DNA of 64,000 bases from positions 701,164-765,163 of the forward strand of contig NZ_KE007306.1 in the NCBI RefSeq assembly GCF_000397065.2, in the 5' to 3' direction. Below are positions 9,231 to 16,706 of the stretch, in pieces. Under the pieces are notes generated by a model that saw nothing but the letters and a program-made list of their open reading frames with translations, did no database searches and was not told the DNA's origin. The position numbers and the translations under genes are program-made. Source of the DNA: Marinobacter lipolyticus SM19. GTDB lineage: Bacteria; Pseudomonadota; Gammaproteobacteria; Pseudomonadales; Oleiphilaceae. Each line of letters starts with the position of its first letter. Positions within the stretch are counted from its first letter, which is position 1.

Positions 9231-9246
9231 TGCATCTGCCGTTCCA
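9231..9246 (-). promoter_or_regulatory. Possible sigma-54 promoter of urtA
   Basis: On the minus strand TGGAAC-N5-ATGCA matches nine of the eleven consensus positions of TGGCAC-N5-TTGCA and keeps the invariant GG and GC ten bases apart. The predicted start near 9220 leaves a ~50-nt leader before urtA. Weaker than the site on the other strand. Confidence 0.5.
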
Positions 9247-9282
9247 CATTGCCTGTATATTCAGTAAAAACAGCACGTTATC

Positions 9283-9293
9283 TAGTATACAAG
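9283..9293. promoter_or_regulatory. Candidate GntR operator, copy 1
   Basis: TAGTATACAAG fits the general FadR-subfamily pattern T-N-GT-N2-AC-N-A. The nine-base core GTATACAAG recurs at 9484-9492 in the same control region. The FCD-type GntR gene at 15168 ends this locus, so it is the natural candidate to bind here. Binding is inferred only. Confidence 0.4.
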
Positions 9294-9346
9294 CCACCAC
9301 TCCCGCCACAGAGCAGGGCTAAACCCCTCCCAACCCCCTGTTTTCC

Positions 9347-9407
9347 GGTTCAGTTTTGGTGCGATCGCACCGTACTTGGGCATTCCGTTTCGCACCAACT
9401 TTGAACG
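9347..9407. promoter_or_regulatory. NtrC-like enhancer: two inverted sites
   Basis: Bases 9390-9407 read TCGCACCAACTTTGAACG, and the complement of 9347-9364 reads TCGCACCAAAACTGAACC: 14 of 18 positions agree. The GCACCAA half matches the NtrC consensus (TGCACCA-N3-TGGTGCA). A perfect palindrome GGTGCGATCGCACC lies at 9358-9371. The sites lie roughly 50-110 bp upstream of the sigma-54 promoter at 9459, a usual enhancer position. Confidence 0.6.
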
Positions 9408-9458
9408 CTATTTTACTAAGCAATTGTTTTATATGTATTTTAAATAAAATTCGCCAAA

Positions 9459-9474
9459 TGGCACGGGCATTGCC
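9459..9474 (+). promoter_or_regulatory. Sigma-54 promoter of the urea degradation genes
   Basis: TGGCAC-GGGCA-TTGCC is an almost perfect -24/-12 element. Transcription would start near 9485, giving a ~33-nt leader to allophanate hydrolase. Nitrogen control is the expected consequence. Confidence 0.85.
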
Positions 9475-9481
9475 AATCAGG

Positions 9482-9492
9482 ATGTATACAAG
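9482..9492. promoter_or_regulatory. Candidate GntR operator, copy 2
   Basis: This second GTATACAAG core (9484-9492) overlaps the predicted start of sigma-54 transcription, where a bound repressor would block initiation. See copy 1 at 9283. Confidence 0.4.
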
Positions 9493-9517
9493 ATGACAAC
9501 CTGCACGAGGACAACCC

Positions 9518-11362
9518 ATGCCTTCAACACGTGGATGGACACTTCAGGACTGGCGCGCCGCCTATGAACAGGGCCAGTCACCGAAGACACTGCTGGGCGA
9601 TTTGCTCGCCAGCCTGGATACTGCCAATAAAAAGGACGTTGCCTGGATCTCGCTGATCGACCAGGCCGGTTTAAAGAAGGCCCTGGCCGAGCTGGAGCAG
9701 CGTCGGGAGCAAGCCGGCGGCGATCTGGCAGCGCTGCCTTTATACGGTGTGCCATTCGCGGTGAAGGACAACATCGATGCCGTGGGCTTCGAGACCACCG
9801 CCGCCTGCCCCGCCTACGCCTATGCACCAGGGCAGGACGCCGCCACCGTCGCCCGCCTGAAAGCCGCCGGTGCGGTACTGATCGGTAAAACCAACCTGGA
9901 CCAGTTCGCCACCGGGCTGGTGGGTACCCGTTCCCCTTATGGTGCGGTGCCCAATACCTTCAAACCGGAGGTGGTCAGCGGTGGTTCCAGTTCGGGCTCT
10001 GCTTCTTTGGTGGCGCGCGGGTTAGTGCCGTTTGCCCTGGGAACCGACACCGCCGGCTCCGGTCGGGTACCGGCAGGGCTGAACAATCTGGTGGGTCTGA
10101 AACCCACCAAGGGCCTATTCAGCATTGAAGGCGTGGTGCCGGCGTGCAAATCCCTGGATTGCGTGTCCATCTTTGCGCTGACGGTGGGCGATGCCGGTGC
10201 GCTGCAGGACATCATGGCCGGTTATCAGTCCAGCGATGCGTTTTCCCGTAAGACGCCAACCAGCTTGCCCACCGATGGCCCCGCGATTCGCCGTGGCGGG
10301 CCGATCAAACGCCTGGCGATTCCCGAGCACCCGCAATGGTTTGGTGACCAGCAATCGGAAGCGGCCTGGAACACCGCCGTCAGCAACTGGCGCCAGCAGG
10401 ATGTGGAACTGGTGCCGATGGATTTTGCCCCCATGCTGGAGCTGGCCGCGCTGTTGTACGAAGGCCCCTGGGTGGCTGAGCGCCAGGCTGCCGTGGAAGC
10501 GTTTATGGCGGATCACGCCAGTGACATGAACCCGGTGGTCAAAGGCATTATTGAGAAAGCGGGCAACTTCAGCGCCACCGACACCTTCAAGGCCCAGTAC
10601 CGCAAGGAAGAGCTGGTGCGCGCCATTGATGAACGGTTGCAGGCTGTCGACGCCCTGCTGGTGCCCACCGCACCGACCGCGCCCACCATAGCGGCAGTGA
10701 ATGCGGACCCGGTGACGCTCAATAGCCAGTTGGGCACCTACACGAATTTCGTCAATCTGGCGGACTTCTGCGCCCTGGCGGTGCCGGCCGGTTTCCGGGA
10801 TGACGGCCTGCCCTTCGGCATCACCCTGATCAGCGGCGCCTGGAAAGACGCGGAATTGCAAAGACTGGCCTGTCAGTGGCTGAACGCCCACCCGACACCC
10901 CTGGGTGCAACCGACTGCAAGCGACCGCAGGAACTCCCGGTCAGCCCGGCTTCGGCGGACACCATCACTGTGGCCGTGGTAGGCGCCCATCTCACCGGCA
11001 TGCCCCTGAATACTCAACTTACCGAGCGCAACGCGGTGCTGCTGGAACAAACCACCACCTCGGCCAACTACCGGCTTTACGCCCTGCCCAACACCACGCC
11101 TCCAAAACCCGGCCTCAAGCGCGTCGGCCCGGAGGACGGCTGCGAAATGATTGTGGAGGTATGGCAGATGGCCAGTTCCGAATTCGGCTCCTTTGTCGAT
11201 CTTATCCCCGCGCCTCTGGGCATCGGCAATGTCGAGCTGGCCGATGGCCGCTGGGTCAACGGCTTTATCTGCGAAGGCTACGGCCTTGAAGGCGCCCGCG
11301 ATGTGACCGAATTCGGTGGCTGGCGCGCCTACATCACTGCACTCAAATCCGGCCAGGCTTAA
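9518..11362 (+). CDS. atzF: Allophanate hydrolase
   Basis: The 614-residue cytoplasmic enzyme hydrolyses allophanate to ammonia and carbon dioxide, the second step of the urea carboxylase route. The amidase-signature domain fills residues ~1-465. The catalytic triad is visible as Lys83 (FAVKDNID), Ser157 (in GGSSSGSA) and Ser181 (DTAGSGRVPAG); the spacings agree with AtzF. Residues ~470-614 form the extra C-terminal domain found in stand-alone allophanate hydrolases. The stop lies 13 bp before the urea carboxylase ATG, so the two are co-transcribed from the sigma-54 promoter upstream. The hydrolase precedes the carboxylase here. Confidence 0.95.
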   Translation: MPSTRGWTLQDWRAAYEQGQSPKTLLGDLLASLDTANKKDVAWISLIDQAGLKKALAELEQRREQAGGDLAALPLYGVPFAVKDNIDAVGFETTAACPAYAYAPGQDAATVARLKAAGAVLIGKTNLDQFATGLVGTRSPYGAVPNTFKPEVVSGGSSSGSASLVARGLVPFALGTDTAGSGRVPAGLNNLVGLKPTKGLFSIEGVVPACKSLDCVSIFALTVGDAGALQDIMAGYQSSDAFSRKTPTSLPTDGPAIRRGGPIKRLAIPEHPQWFGDQQSEAAWNTAVSNWRQQDVELVPMDFAPMLELAALLYEGPWVAERQAAVEAFMADHASDMNPVVKGIIEKAGNFSATDTFKAQYRKEELVRAIDERLQAVDALLVPTAPTAPTIAAVNADPVTLNSQLGTYTNFVNLADFCALAVPAGFRDDGLPFGITLISGAWKDAELQRLACQWLNAHPTPLGATDCKRPQELPVSPASADTITVAVVGAHLTGMPLNTQLTERNAVLLEQTTTSANYRLYALPNTTPPKPGLKRVGPEDGCEMIVEVWQMASSEFGSFVDLIPAPLGIGNVELADGRWVNGFICEGYGLEGARDVTEFGGWRAYITALKSGQA

Positions 11363-11375
11363 GGAGATCTGCCCC

Positions 11376-14300
11376 ATGTTTAACAAAGTTCTGATCGCCA
11401 ACCGTGGCGAAATCGCTGTACGCACCATTCGTACCCTCAAGGCCATGGGCGTGGGCAGCGTCGCGGTCTATTCCCATCAGGATCGCCACAGCCTGCACGT
11501 CACCCTCGCGGACGAAGCCGTGGCGCTGACCGGTAACGGCGCCAGCGAAACCTACCTCGACAAGGCCCAGATTCTGGCCGCCGCCAAAGCAACCGGCGCG
11601 ACCGCCATTATTCCCGGCTACGGCTTCCTGTCAGAGAACGCGGAATTCGCCGAAGCCTGCGAAGCCGACGGCATTGCCTTCATCGGCCCCACACCCACGC
11701 AGATGCGGGAGTTCGGCCTGAAACACCGGGCACGGGAACTGGCGGAAGCCGCCGGCGTGCCCCTGGCGCCGGGCAGCGGCCTGTTGGAAACGCTGGACGA
11801 AGCGCTGGGCGTGGCGAACCAGCTGGGCTACCCGGTGATGCTGAAAAGCACCGCCGGCGGTGGCGGCATCGGCCTGACCCGCTGCAACGGCGAAAGCGAA
11901 CTGCGGGACGCGTTTGAAACCGTGCGCCGCCAGGGCCAGAGCTTCTTTAATGACAGCGGCGTGTTCCTGGAGCGCTTCATCGCCCGCGCCCGCCACGTGG
12001 AAGTGCAGATGTTCGGGGATGGCGAAGGCAATGTCGTCGCCCTCGGCGAGCGGGACTGTTCCCTGCAGCGCCGCAATCAGAAGGTGGTGGAAGAAACCCC
12101 GGCCCCGAACCTGCCGGCGACCACCCGCCAGAAGATGCTGGACGCCGCCGTGTCCCTCGGCCAGTCGGTGAATTACCGTTCCGCCGGTACCGTGGAATAC
12201 ATTTACGACGAGGAACGGGACGAATTCTACTTCCTGGAAGTAAACACTCGCTTACAGGTAGAGCACCCGGTGACCGAGTCCGTCACCGGTCTGGACCTGA
12301 TCGAGTGGATGCTTAAAATTGCCGCCGGTGAAAGCCCGGATCTGGCGAACGTCCAGCCGGAACTGAATGGCGCCTCCATGGAAGTGCGCATCTACGCCGA
12401 AGACCCGCTGAAGGATTTCCAGCCCTCCCCGGGCGAGCTGACCGACGTGCACTGGCCGGAAGACGGCGTGCGTGTGGACACCTGGGTGGAAAACGGTAGC
12501 GAAGTCTCTGCCCACTATGACCCGATGATCGCCAAGCTGATCGTACACGGCAAAGACCGCGACGACGCCCTGGCCAAACTGAAAGCCGCCCTCGCTGAAA
12601 CCCGGCTGATGGGTATCGCCACCAACCTGGATTACCTGCGCCAGGTGGTGGCCCAGCAGAGCTTTGCCGATGGGGTTGTCTCCACCCGCGCGCTGGAAAG
12701 CTTCGAGTTCAAACCGTCGGTGGCGGAGGTAGTGAAACCCGGCACCTACACCACCGTGCAGGATTACCCCGGCCGAATGGGCTACTGGAACATCGGCGTG
12801 CCGCCCAGTGGTCCGATGGACGACTACGCCTTCCGCATCGCCAACCGTATCGTCGGCAACCACCACGAGGCGGCGGGGCTGGAAGCCACCCTGATCGGCC
12901 CCAGCCTGAAGTTCCACAAGGATTCGGTCGTGGCGCTGACTGGTGCGCTGACGGAAGCGACGCTGGACGACAAGCCGGTGGAGTTCTGGAAACCCATCAC
13001 CGTAAAAGCCGGCCAGGTGCTGGCCGTTGGCAAGGCCATCAAGGGCTGCCGCACGTACCTGGCTGTGCGAGGCGGGTTTGATGTGCCGGTGTATCTGGGC
13101 AGCCGTTCCACCTTTGCCCTCGGCCAGTTCGGCGGCCACGGCGGCCGGCCCTTACGCCCCGGTGACATGCTGGGCATCAGCCAGATCGACCTGCCGGCCT
13201 GCACCACCACGGCACCCACGCACGATCCCGCGCCGGCAGACCCGGACCTGATCCCCGACTACCCGGACCACTGGGAAATCGGGGTGCTCTATGGCCCCCA
13301 TGGTGCCCCGGATTTCTTCACCGAAAAGTCCATCGAGAAGTTCTTCGAGCAGGACTGGGAAGTGCACTACAACTCCAACCGCCTGGGCATCCGCCTGAAC
13401 GGCCCGAAACCGGAGTTCACCCGGGAAGACGGCGGCGAAGCCGGCCTGCACCCGTCCAACATCCACGACTGCGAATACGCCATCGGCTCCATCAACTTCA
13501 CCGGCGACATGCCCGTGATCCTCACCAAGGACGGCCCCAGCCTGGGCGGCTTCGTGTGCCCGGTGACCATCGCCAAGGCCGAGCTGTGGAAAGTCGGCCA
13601 GGTGAAACCCGGCGACACCATCCGTTTCGTCGCCATCGACAACGACACCGCCGTGAAACTGTCCGAACGCCAGGAACTGGCCATCAACAGTTTAATGGCC
13701 CCGCCGGCGGTGGCCCTGATCGCCCCGGACCTGGCGCCGCTGAACGACCTGTCCGCCACCATCCTGGCGTACCTGCCCGAGAAAGAAGGCCGCCCGGAAG
13801 TCACCTACCGCCAGGCCGGCGACCAGTACATCCTGCTGGAATACGGCCCTAATGTGATGGACCTGGGTGTGCGCATGCGCATTCACGCCCTGATGGAAGC
13901 CATCGCCGACGTGCAACCCTCCGGCTTGCTGGAACTGTCCCCGGGCGTACGCTCCCTGCAACTACGTTATGACGCGCGGCTTCTGCCGCAACAGGCACTG
14001 ATGGAATACCTGCTGGACCTGGAAGGCACCCTGCCGCCCACGGACGAACTGAAAGTCCGCAGCCGCGTCATCCACCTGCCCATGGCCTTCGAAGACAGCG
14101 CCACCCTCGAAGCCGTCGACAAATACCGCCAGTCCGTGCGCGACACCGCGCCCTGGCTGCCCAACAACGTCGACTTCATGCAGCGCATCAACGGCCTGCA
14201 GACGCGGGAAGAGGTTCGGGATGTACTGTTCTCGGCCCGTTATCTGGTTTTGGGCCTGGGTGACGTTTACCTCGGCGCTCCGTGTGCCGTGCCCCTCGAT

Positions 14301-15008
14301 CCAAGGCACCGCCTGTTAACGTCCAAATACAACCCGGCCCGGACTTACACGGCGGAAGGCACCGTCGGTATCGGCGGCGTCTACATGTGCATCTACGGCA
14401 TGGACTCCCCCGGTGGTTACCAGTTGGTAGGCCGCACACTGCCCATCTGGAACAAATACCTGAAGAACCCCCAGTTCGCCGAAGGCGCTCCCTGGCTGTT
14501 ACGATTCTTCGATCAGGTGTGCTATTACCCGGTCACCGAGGCTGAGCTGGACGAAATGCGTGACGAGTTCCGCGCTGGCCAACTGGAAGTGAAGATTGAA
14601 GAAGAGACTTTCGATCTGAAATCTCACCAGGCGTTTCTGGATGCAAACGCCGACTCCATTGCTGAATTCAGGAAGATGCAGCAAGCCGCTTATGCAAAAG
14701 AAGTCGCACTCTGGAAAGACAGCGAAGCAGAAGAGCTTGATAAACTGGCCAAGGCACCTCCGAAACCAGATGCATCCGATCTGGAAAAATTCGGGGAGTT
14801 GGTCAGTGCCGAAATCGCAGGCAATATCTGGAAATGTTTGGTTAAACCCGGTGATACGGTCAATGAGGGTGATCCATTGGTCATCGTAGAGGCCATGAAA
14901 ATGGAGTTCGAAATAAACGCCACTCTATCCGGTGAGATCAGCGCATTACATACCTCACCAGGCAAAGCCGTAACCCCCGGAGAACCTATACTAAGCATTA
15001 AAATCTAA
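11376..15008 (+). CDS. uca: Urea carboxylase (biotin-dependent)
   Basis: The 1210-residue enzyme makes allophanate from urea, bicarbonate and ATP. Order of domains: biotin carboxylase with ATP-grasp (residues ~1-450; start MFNKVLIANRGEIAVRTIR, glycine-rich loop KSTAGGGGIGLT), a KipA/AHS2-like carboxyltransferase part (~460-770), a KipI/AHS1-like part (~800-1040), and a C-terminal biotinyl domain whose EAMKM motif puts the biotinylated lysine at ~1175. The ATG at 11376 is chosen because AAGGAGAT lies just upstream; a longer reading would overlap atzF. With atzF it replaces a nickel urease. No accessory urea-carboxylase-associated proteins are present beside it. Base composition is clearly lower in the last ~400 bp than in the preceding 2 kb. 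Confidence 0.95.
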   Translation: MFNKVLIANRGEIAVRTIRTLKAMGVGSVAVYSHQDRHSLHVTLADEAVALTGNGASETYLDKAQILAAAKATGATAIIPGYGFLSENAEFAEACEADGIAFIGPTPTQMREFGLKHRARELAEAAGVPLAPGSGLLETLDEALGVANQLGYPVMLKSTAGGGGIGLTRCNGESELRDAFETVRRQGQSFFNDSGVFLERFIARARHVEVQMFGDGEGNVVALGERDCSLQRRNQKVVEETPAPNLPATTRQKMLDAAVSLGQSVNYRSAGTVEYIYDEERDEFYFLEVNTRLQVEHPVTESVTGLDLIEWMLKIAAGESPDLANVQPELNGASMEVRIYAEDPLKDFQPSPGELTDVHWPEDGVRVDTWVENGSEVSAHYDPMIAKLIVHGKDRDDALAKLKAALAETRLMGIATNLDYLRQVVAQQSFADGVVSTRALESFEFKPSVAEVVKPGTYTTVQDYPGRMGYWNIGVPPSGPMDDYAFRIANRIVGNHHEAAGLEATLIGPSLKFHKDSVVALTGALTEATLDDKPVEFWKPITVKAGQVLAVGKAIKGCRTYLAVRGGFDVPVYLGSRSTFALGQFGGHGGRPLRPGDMLGISQIDLPACTTTAPTHDPAPADPDLIPDYPDHWEIGVLYGPHGAPDFFTEKSIEKFFEQDWEVHYNSNRLGIRLNGPKPEFTREDGGEAGLHPSNIHDCEYAIGSINFTGDMPVILTKDGPSLGGFVCPVTIAKAELWKVGQVKPGDTIRFVAIDNDTAVKLSERQELAINSLMAPPAVALIAPDLAPLNDLSATILAYLPEKEGRPEVTYRQAGDQYILLEYGPNVMDLGVRMRIHALMEAIADVQPSGLLELSPGVRSLQLRYDARLLPQQALMEYLLDLEGTLPPTDELKVRSRVIHLPMAFEDSATLEAVDKYRQSVRDTAPWLPNNVDFMQRINGLQTREEVRDVLFSARYLVLGLGDVYLGAPCAVPLDPRHRLLTSKYNPARTYTAEGTVGIGGVYMCIYGMDSPGGYQLVGRTLPIWNKYLKNPQFAEGAPWLLRFFDQVCYYPVTEAELDEMRDEFRAGQLEVKIEEETFDLKSHQAFLDANADSIAEFRKMQQAAYAKEVALWKDSEAEELDKLAKAPPKPDASDLEKFGELVSAEIAGNIWKCLVKPGDTVNEGDPLVIVEAMKMEFEINATLSGEISALHTSPGKAVTPGEPILSIKI

Positions 15009-15040
15009 GGGACTCCAACACTAGAGTATGTAGCGGTGGT

Positions 15041-15117
15041 GGGGGGAGTCTTTTTTAAAAACGTCGCCTGTCTGAGCAAAGCGAGTTCAAGCGACGTTTT
15101 TAAAAAAGACTCCCCCC
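15041..15117. repeat. Long-hairpin element, type 1, copy A
   Basis: Arms 15041-15067 and 15091-15117 are a perfect 27-bp inverted repeat (outer end GGGGGGAGTCTTTTTT, inner end AAAAACGTCGC) around a 23-base loop (CTGTCTGAGCAAAGCGAGTT...). A second copy with altered but still complementary arms and a nearly identical loop lies at 46688-46776. It sits between urea carboxylase and the GntR gene and could also end transcription in either direction. Confidence 0.9.
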
Positions 15118-15167
15118 ATCGCCGCCGCCCCCAAAGTTCAGTGCAATGGTCACTAAAGAGCTATGTT

Positions 15168-15890
15168 ATGACTCGCAAGACTGCGGTTAAACGTAAAGAG
15201 AGTATGGCCGACCGGGTGTACGAAGCCCTTAAAGATGACATCTTTGAGTTTCGTTTAATTCCTGGTGACAAGTTCAGTGAAGGTGATGTTGGAACCAGAT
15301 TGAGCGCTAGCCGAACGCCGGTGAGAGAAGCGCTCTATCGATTGCAGAGAGAAGGCTACGTCGAAGTCCTGTTCCGTAGTGGCTGGCAGGTCAAGCCGTT
15401 TGATTTTCAGCAAGTCGAAGAACTTTACGATCTTCGTATAACGCTGGAACGGGCTGCAATGCACAAGATCTGCGCCCTCGACGAGCCACCACAAGCGTTG
15501 AGGACTTTAACGGCTATCTGGAACCCGGATCACCCGTCAGAGCGGGCAGTGGGAAGCACCGTTCGTGCTCTGGACGAAAGCTTCCATTGCGATTTGGTTG
15601 CCGCTGCTGGCAACAGGGAGATGACCCGCATTCATCGGGAAATAACTGACCGACTACGGATTATCCGCCGGCTGGACTTCACCCGGGATGATCGGGTGGA
15701 TGCGACCTACAAAGAACACTCCGAGATCCTGGCAGCAATTCGGGCTGGCGAGGCAACCGTTGCCGCGGACAAACTGACCCAGCACATTCGTACCTCACAA
15801 AAAGCCGTTCGCGAAATCACCATGGAACGAATTCGCGAGGCCGCAGAAGCTCATCGTGGCGGGCGAAAAATTGCTCCGGAGAGCGCATAA
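15168..15890 (+). CDS. GntR-family regulator (FCD type), likely urea locus
   Basis: The 240-residue protein has an N-terminal winged helix (residues ~15-80; YEALKDDIFEFRLIPGDKFSE and SASRTPVREALYRLQREGYV) and a C-terminal FCD-like all-helical domain (~90-225) with a histidine ligand candidate in KEHSEILAAIRAGE. The start at 15168 is chosen because longer versions read through the hairpin element. It follows the urea carboxylase gene on the same strand after 159 bp. Its position and the paired GTATACAAG sites at the urt/atzF control region suggest that it regulates urea use in response to a pathway metabolite; the ligand is unknown. Confidence 0.85.
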   Translation: MTRKTAVKRKESMADRVYEALKDDIFEFRLIPGDKFSEGDVGTRLSASRTPVREALYRLQREGYVEVLFRSGWQVKPFDFQQVEELYDLRITLERAAMHKICALDEPPQALRTLTAIWNPDHPSERAVGSTVRALDESFHCDLVAAAGNREMTRIHREITDRLRIIRRLDFTRDDRVDATYKEHSEILAAIRAGEATVAADKLTQHIRTSQKAVREITMERIREAAEAHRGGRKIAPESA

Positions 15891-15938
15891 ACACTGAACT
15901 CAGGTTCATTTTACGCCTACTCCACGGGCTCACAGATC

Positions 15939-15956
15939 TGTAGGAGATATCGCACA
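15939..15956 (+). promoter_or_regulatory. GacA-type upstream activating site
   Basis: TGTAGG-N6-CGCACA matches nine of twelve bases of the GacA box TGTAAG-N6-CTTACA. Its centre is ~64 bp upstream of the predicted start of the RNA at 16012, the distance usual for rsm genes. Confidence 0.7.
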
Positions 15957-15999
15957 CCATCGGGAGCGAATCTCCGATTTGTACAACCCCAACCCCCTG

Positions 16000-16005
16000 T
16001 AGAAT
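16000..16005 (+). promoter_or_regulatory. -10 box of the Rsm-type RNA
   Basis: TAGAAT stands about seven bases before the first hairpin of the RNA. A weak -35-like TTGTAC lies ~15 bp upstream (15979-15984), as expected for an activator-dependent promoter. Confidence 0.55.
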
Positions 16006-16011
16006 GACAAC

Positions 16012-16201
16012 TGTCAGGGATGACAAGCCAGCAGGGAAGTTGGTTCAGGGATGATAACTCCACGGATCAGGAGTTGCCCACGGAAATGGGCTGACAGGGA
16101 CGACCACCAGGGATGAAGCGCACAGGACGTGTGCAGCCTGAAGGATCAGGCGGGGGTCAGCCACGGATTTGGGGCCACATGGAATGTGGTCCTGTTCCGT
16201 G
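16012..16201 (+). ncRNA. CsrB/RsmZ-type small RNA sequestering CsrA/RsmA
   Basis: This ~190-nt stretch has no protein-coding frame but carries twelve GGA motifs, mostly in the loops of short hairpins: TGTCA-GGGA-TGACA (16012-16025), AACTCC-loop-GGAGTT (16056-16075), GCCCA-CGGAAA-TGGGC (16076-16091), GCGCAC-AGGAC-GTGTGC (16118-16134), CCTGA-AGGA-TCAGG (16137-16150), and a long final hairpin 16162-16201 with GGA at its tip. This is the architecture of RNAs that titrate the translational regulator CsrA/RsmA. A GacA-like box and a -10 box precede it. The 3' end is uncertain: no T-run directly follows the last hairpin. Confidence 0.85.
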
Positions 16202-16318
16202 CACTTATACCTTCCAGTTTTGCTCACTTGCGGCAATCACTCTCAAAGCGAACTTCCAGCTGACTGCGTTCTGGCACTTAACCATAACGATCGTTTTCAG
16301 ACTCAGGAGTTCGAATCC

Positions 16319-16588
16319 ATGAAACGCACCCCAATGATTGCCACACTGGTACTGCTGTTCAGCCTGTTCACAGGCTTTGCCCACGCTGAACCGGCTGCAA
16401 TCAACATCAACACCGCCGACATCGAAACCCTGGCCGGCCTCAACGGCATTGGTCAGAGCAAGGCAGAAGCCATTGTTGCTTACCGCGAAGCCAACGGCCC
16501 ATTCCAGGCACCGCAAGATCTGGCCAATGTGAAAGGCATTGGTGAGCGTACGATTGAGAAGAACGCTGACAGCCTTACCGTAAAGTAA
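16319..16588 (+). CDS. ComEA-like helix-hairpin-helix protein
   Basis: The 89-residue protein has a signal peptide (residues 1-24, ending FAHAEP) and one ComEA domain: NINTADIETLAGLNGIGQSKAEAIVAYRE and LANVKGIGERTIEKN form the two helix-hairpin-helix units. It is exported and probably binds double-stranded DNA without sequence preference in the periplasm, as in natural transformation; in many gammaproteobacteria the function is untested. The ATG at 16319 is the only start that gives the signal peptide. It lies directly downstream of the Rsm-type RNA. Confidence 0.9.
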   Translation: MKRTPMIATLVLLFSLFTGFAHAEPAAININTADIETLAGLNGIGQSKAEAIVAYREANGPFQAPQDLANVKGIGERTIEKNADSLTVK

Positions 16589-16706
16589 CGCTGTCCTGGC
16601 GGAGCCATCCGGGTTCCGCCCCTCTTCTCTGGTGTCGCCGCCAACGCGCTGTTAACCTCTCGCCCTGCTGACAAGGGATTGAGGTAGAGAACGTGGTGGT
16701 TACCCG

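Noticed and set aside
10115-11446. 443-codon frame opposite allophanate hydrolase
   Set aside because: Antisense shadow; the plus strand has the complete amidase triad.
15041-15117. Ordinary transcription terminator
   Set aside because: The stem is far longer than usual and the loop recurs at 46.7 kb, so a repeat element is the better description, although it may also terminate transcription.
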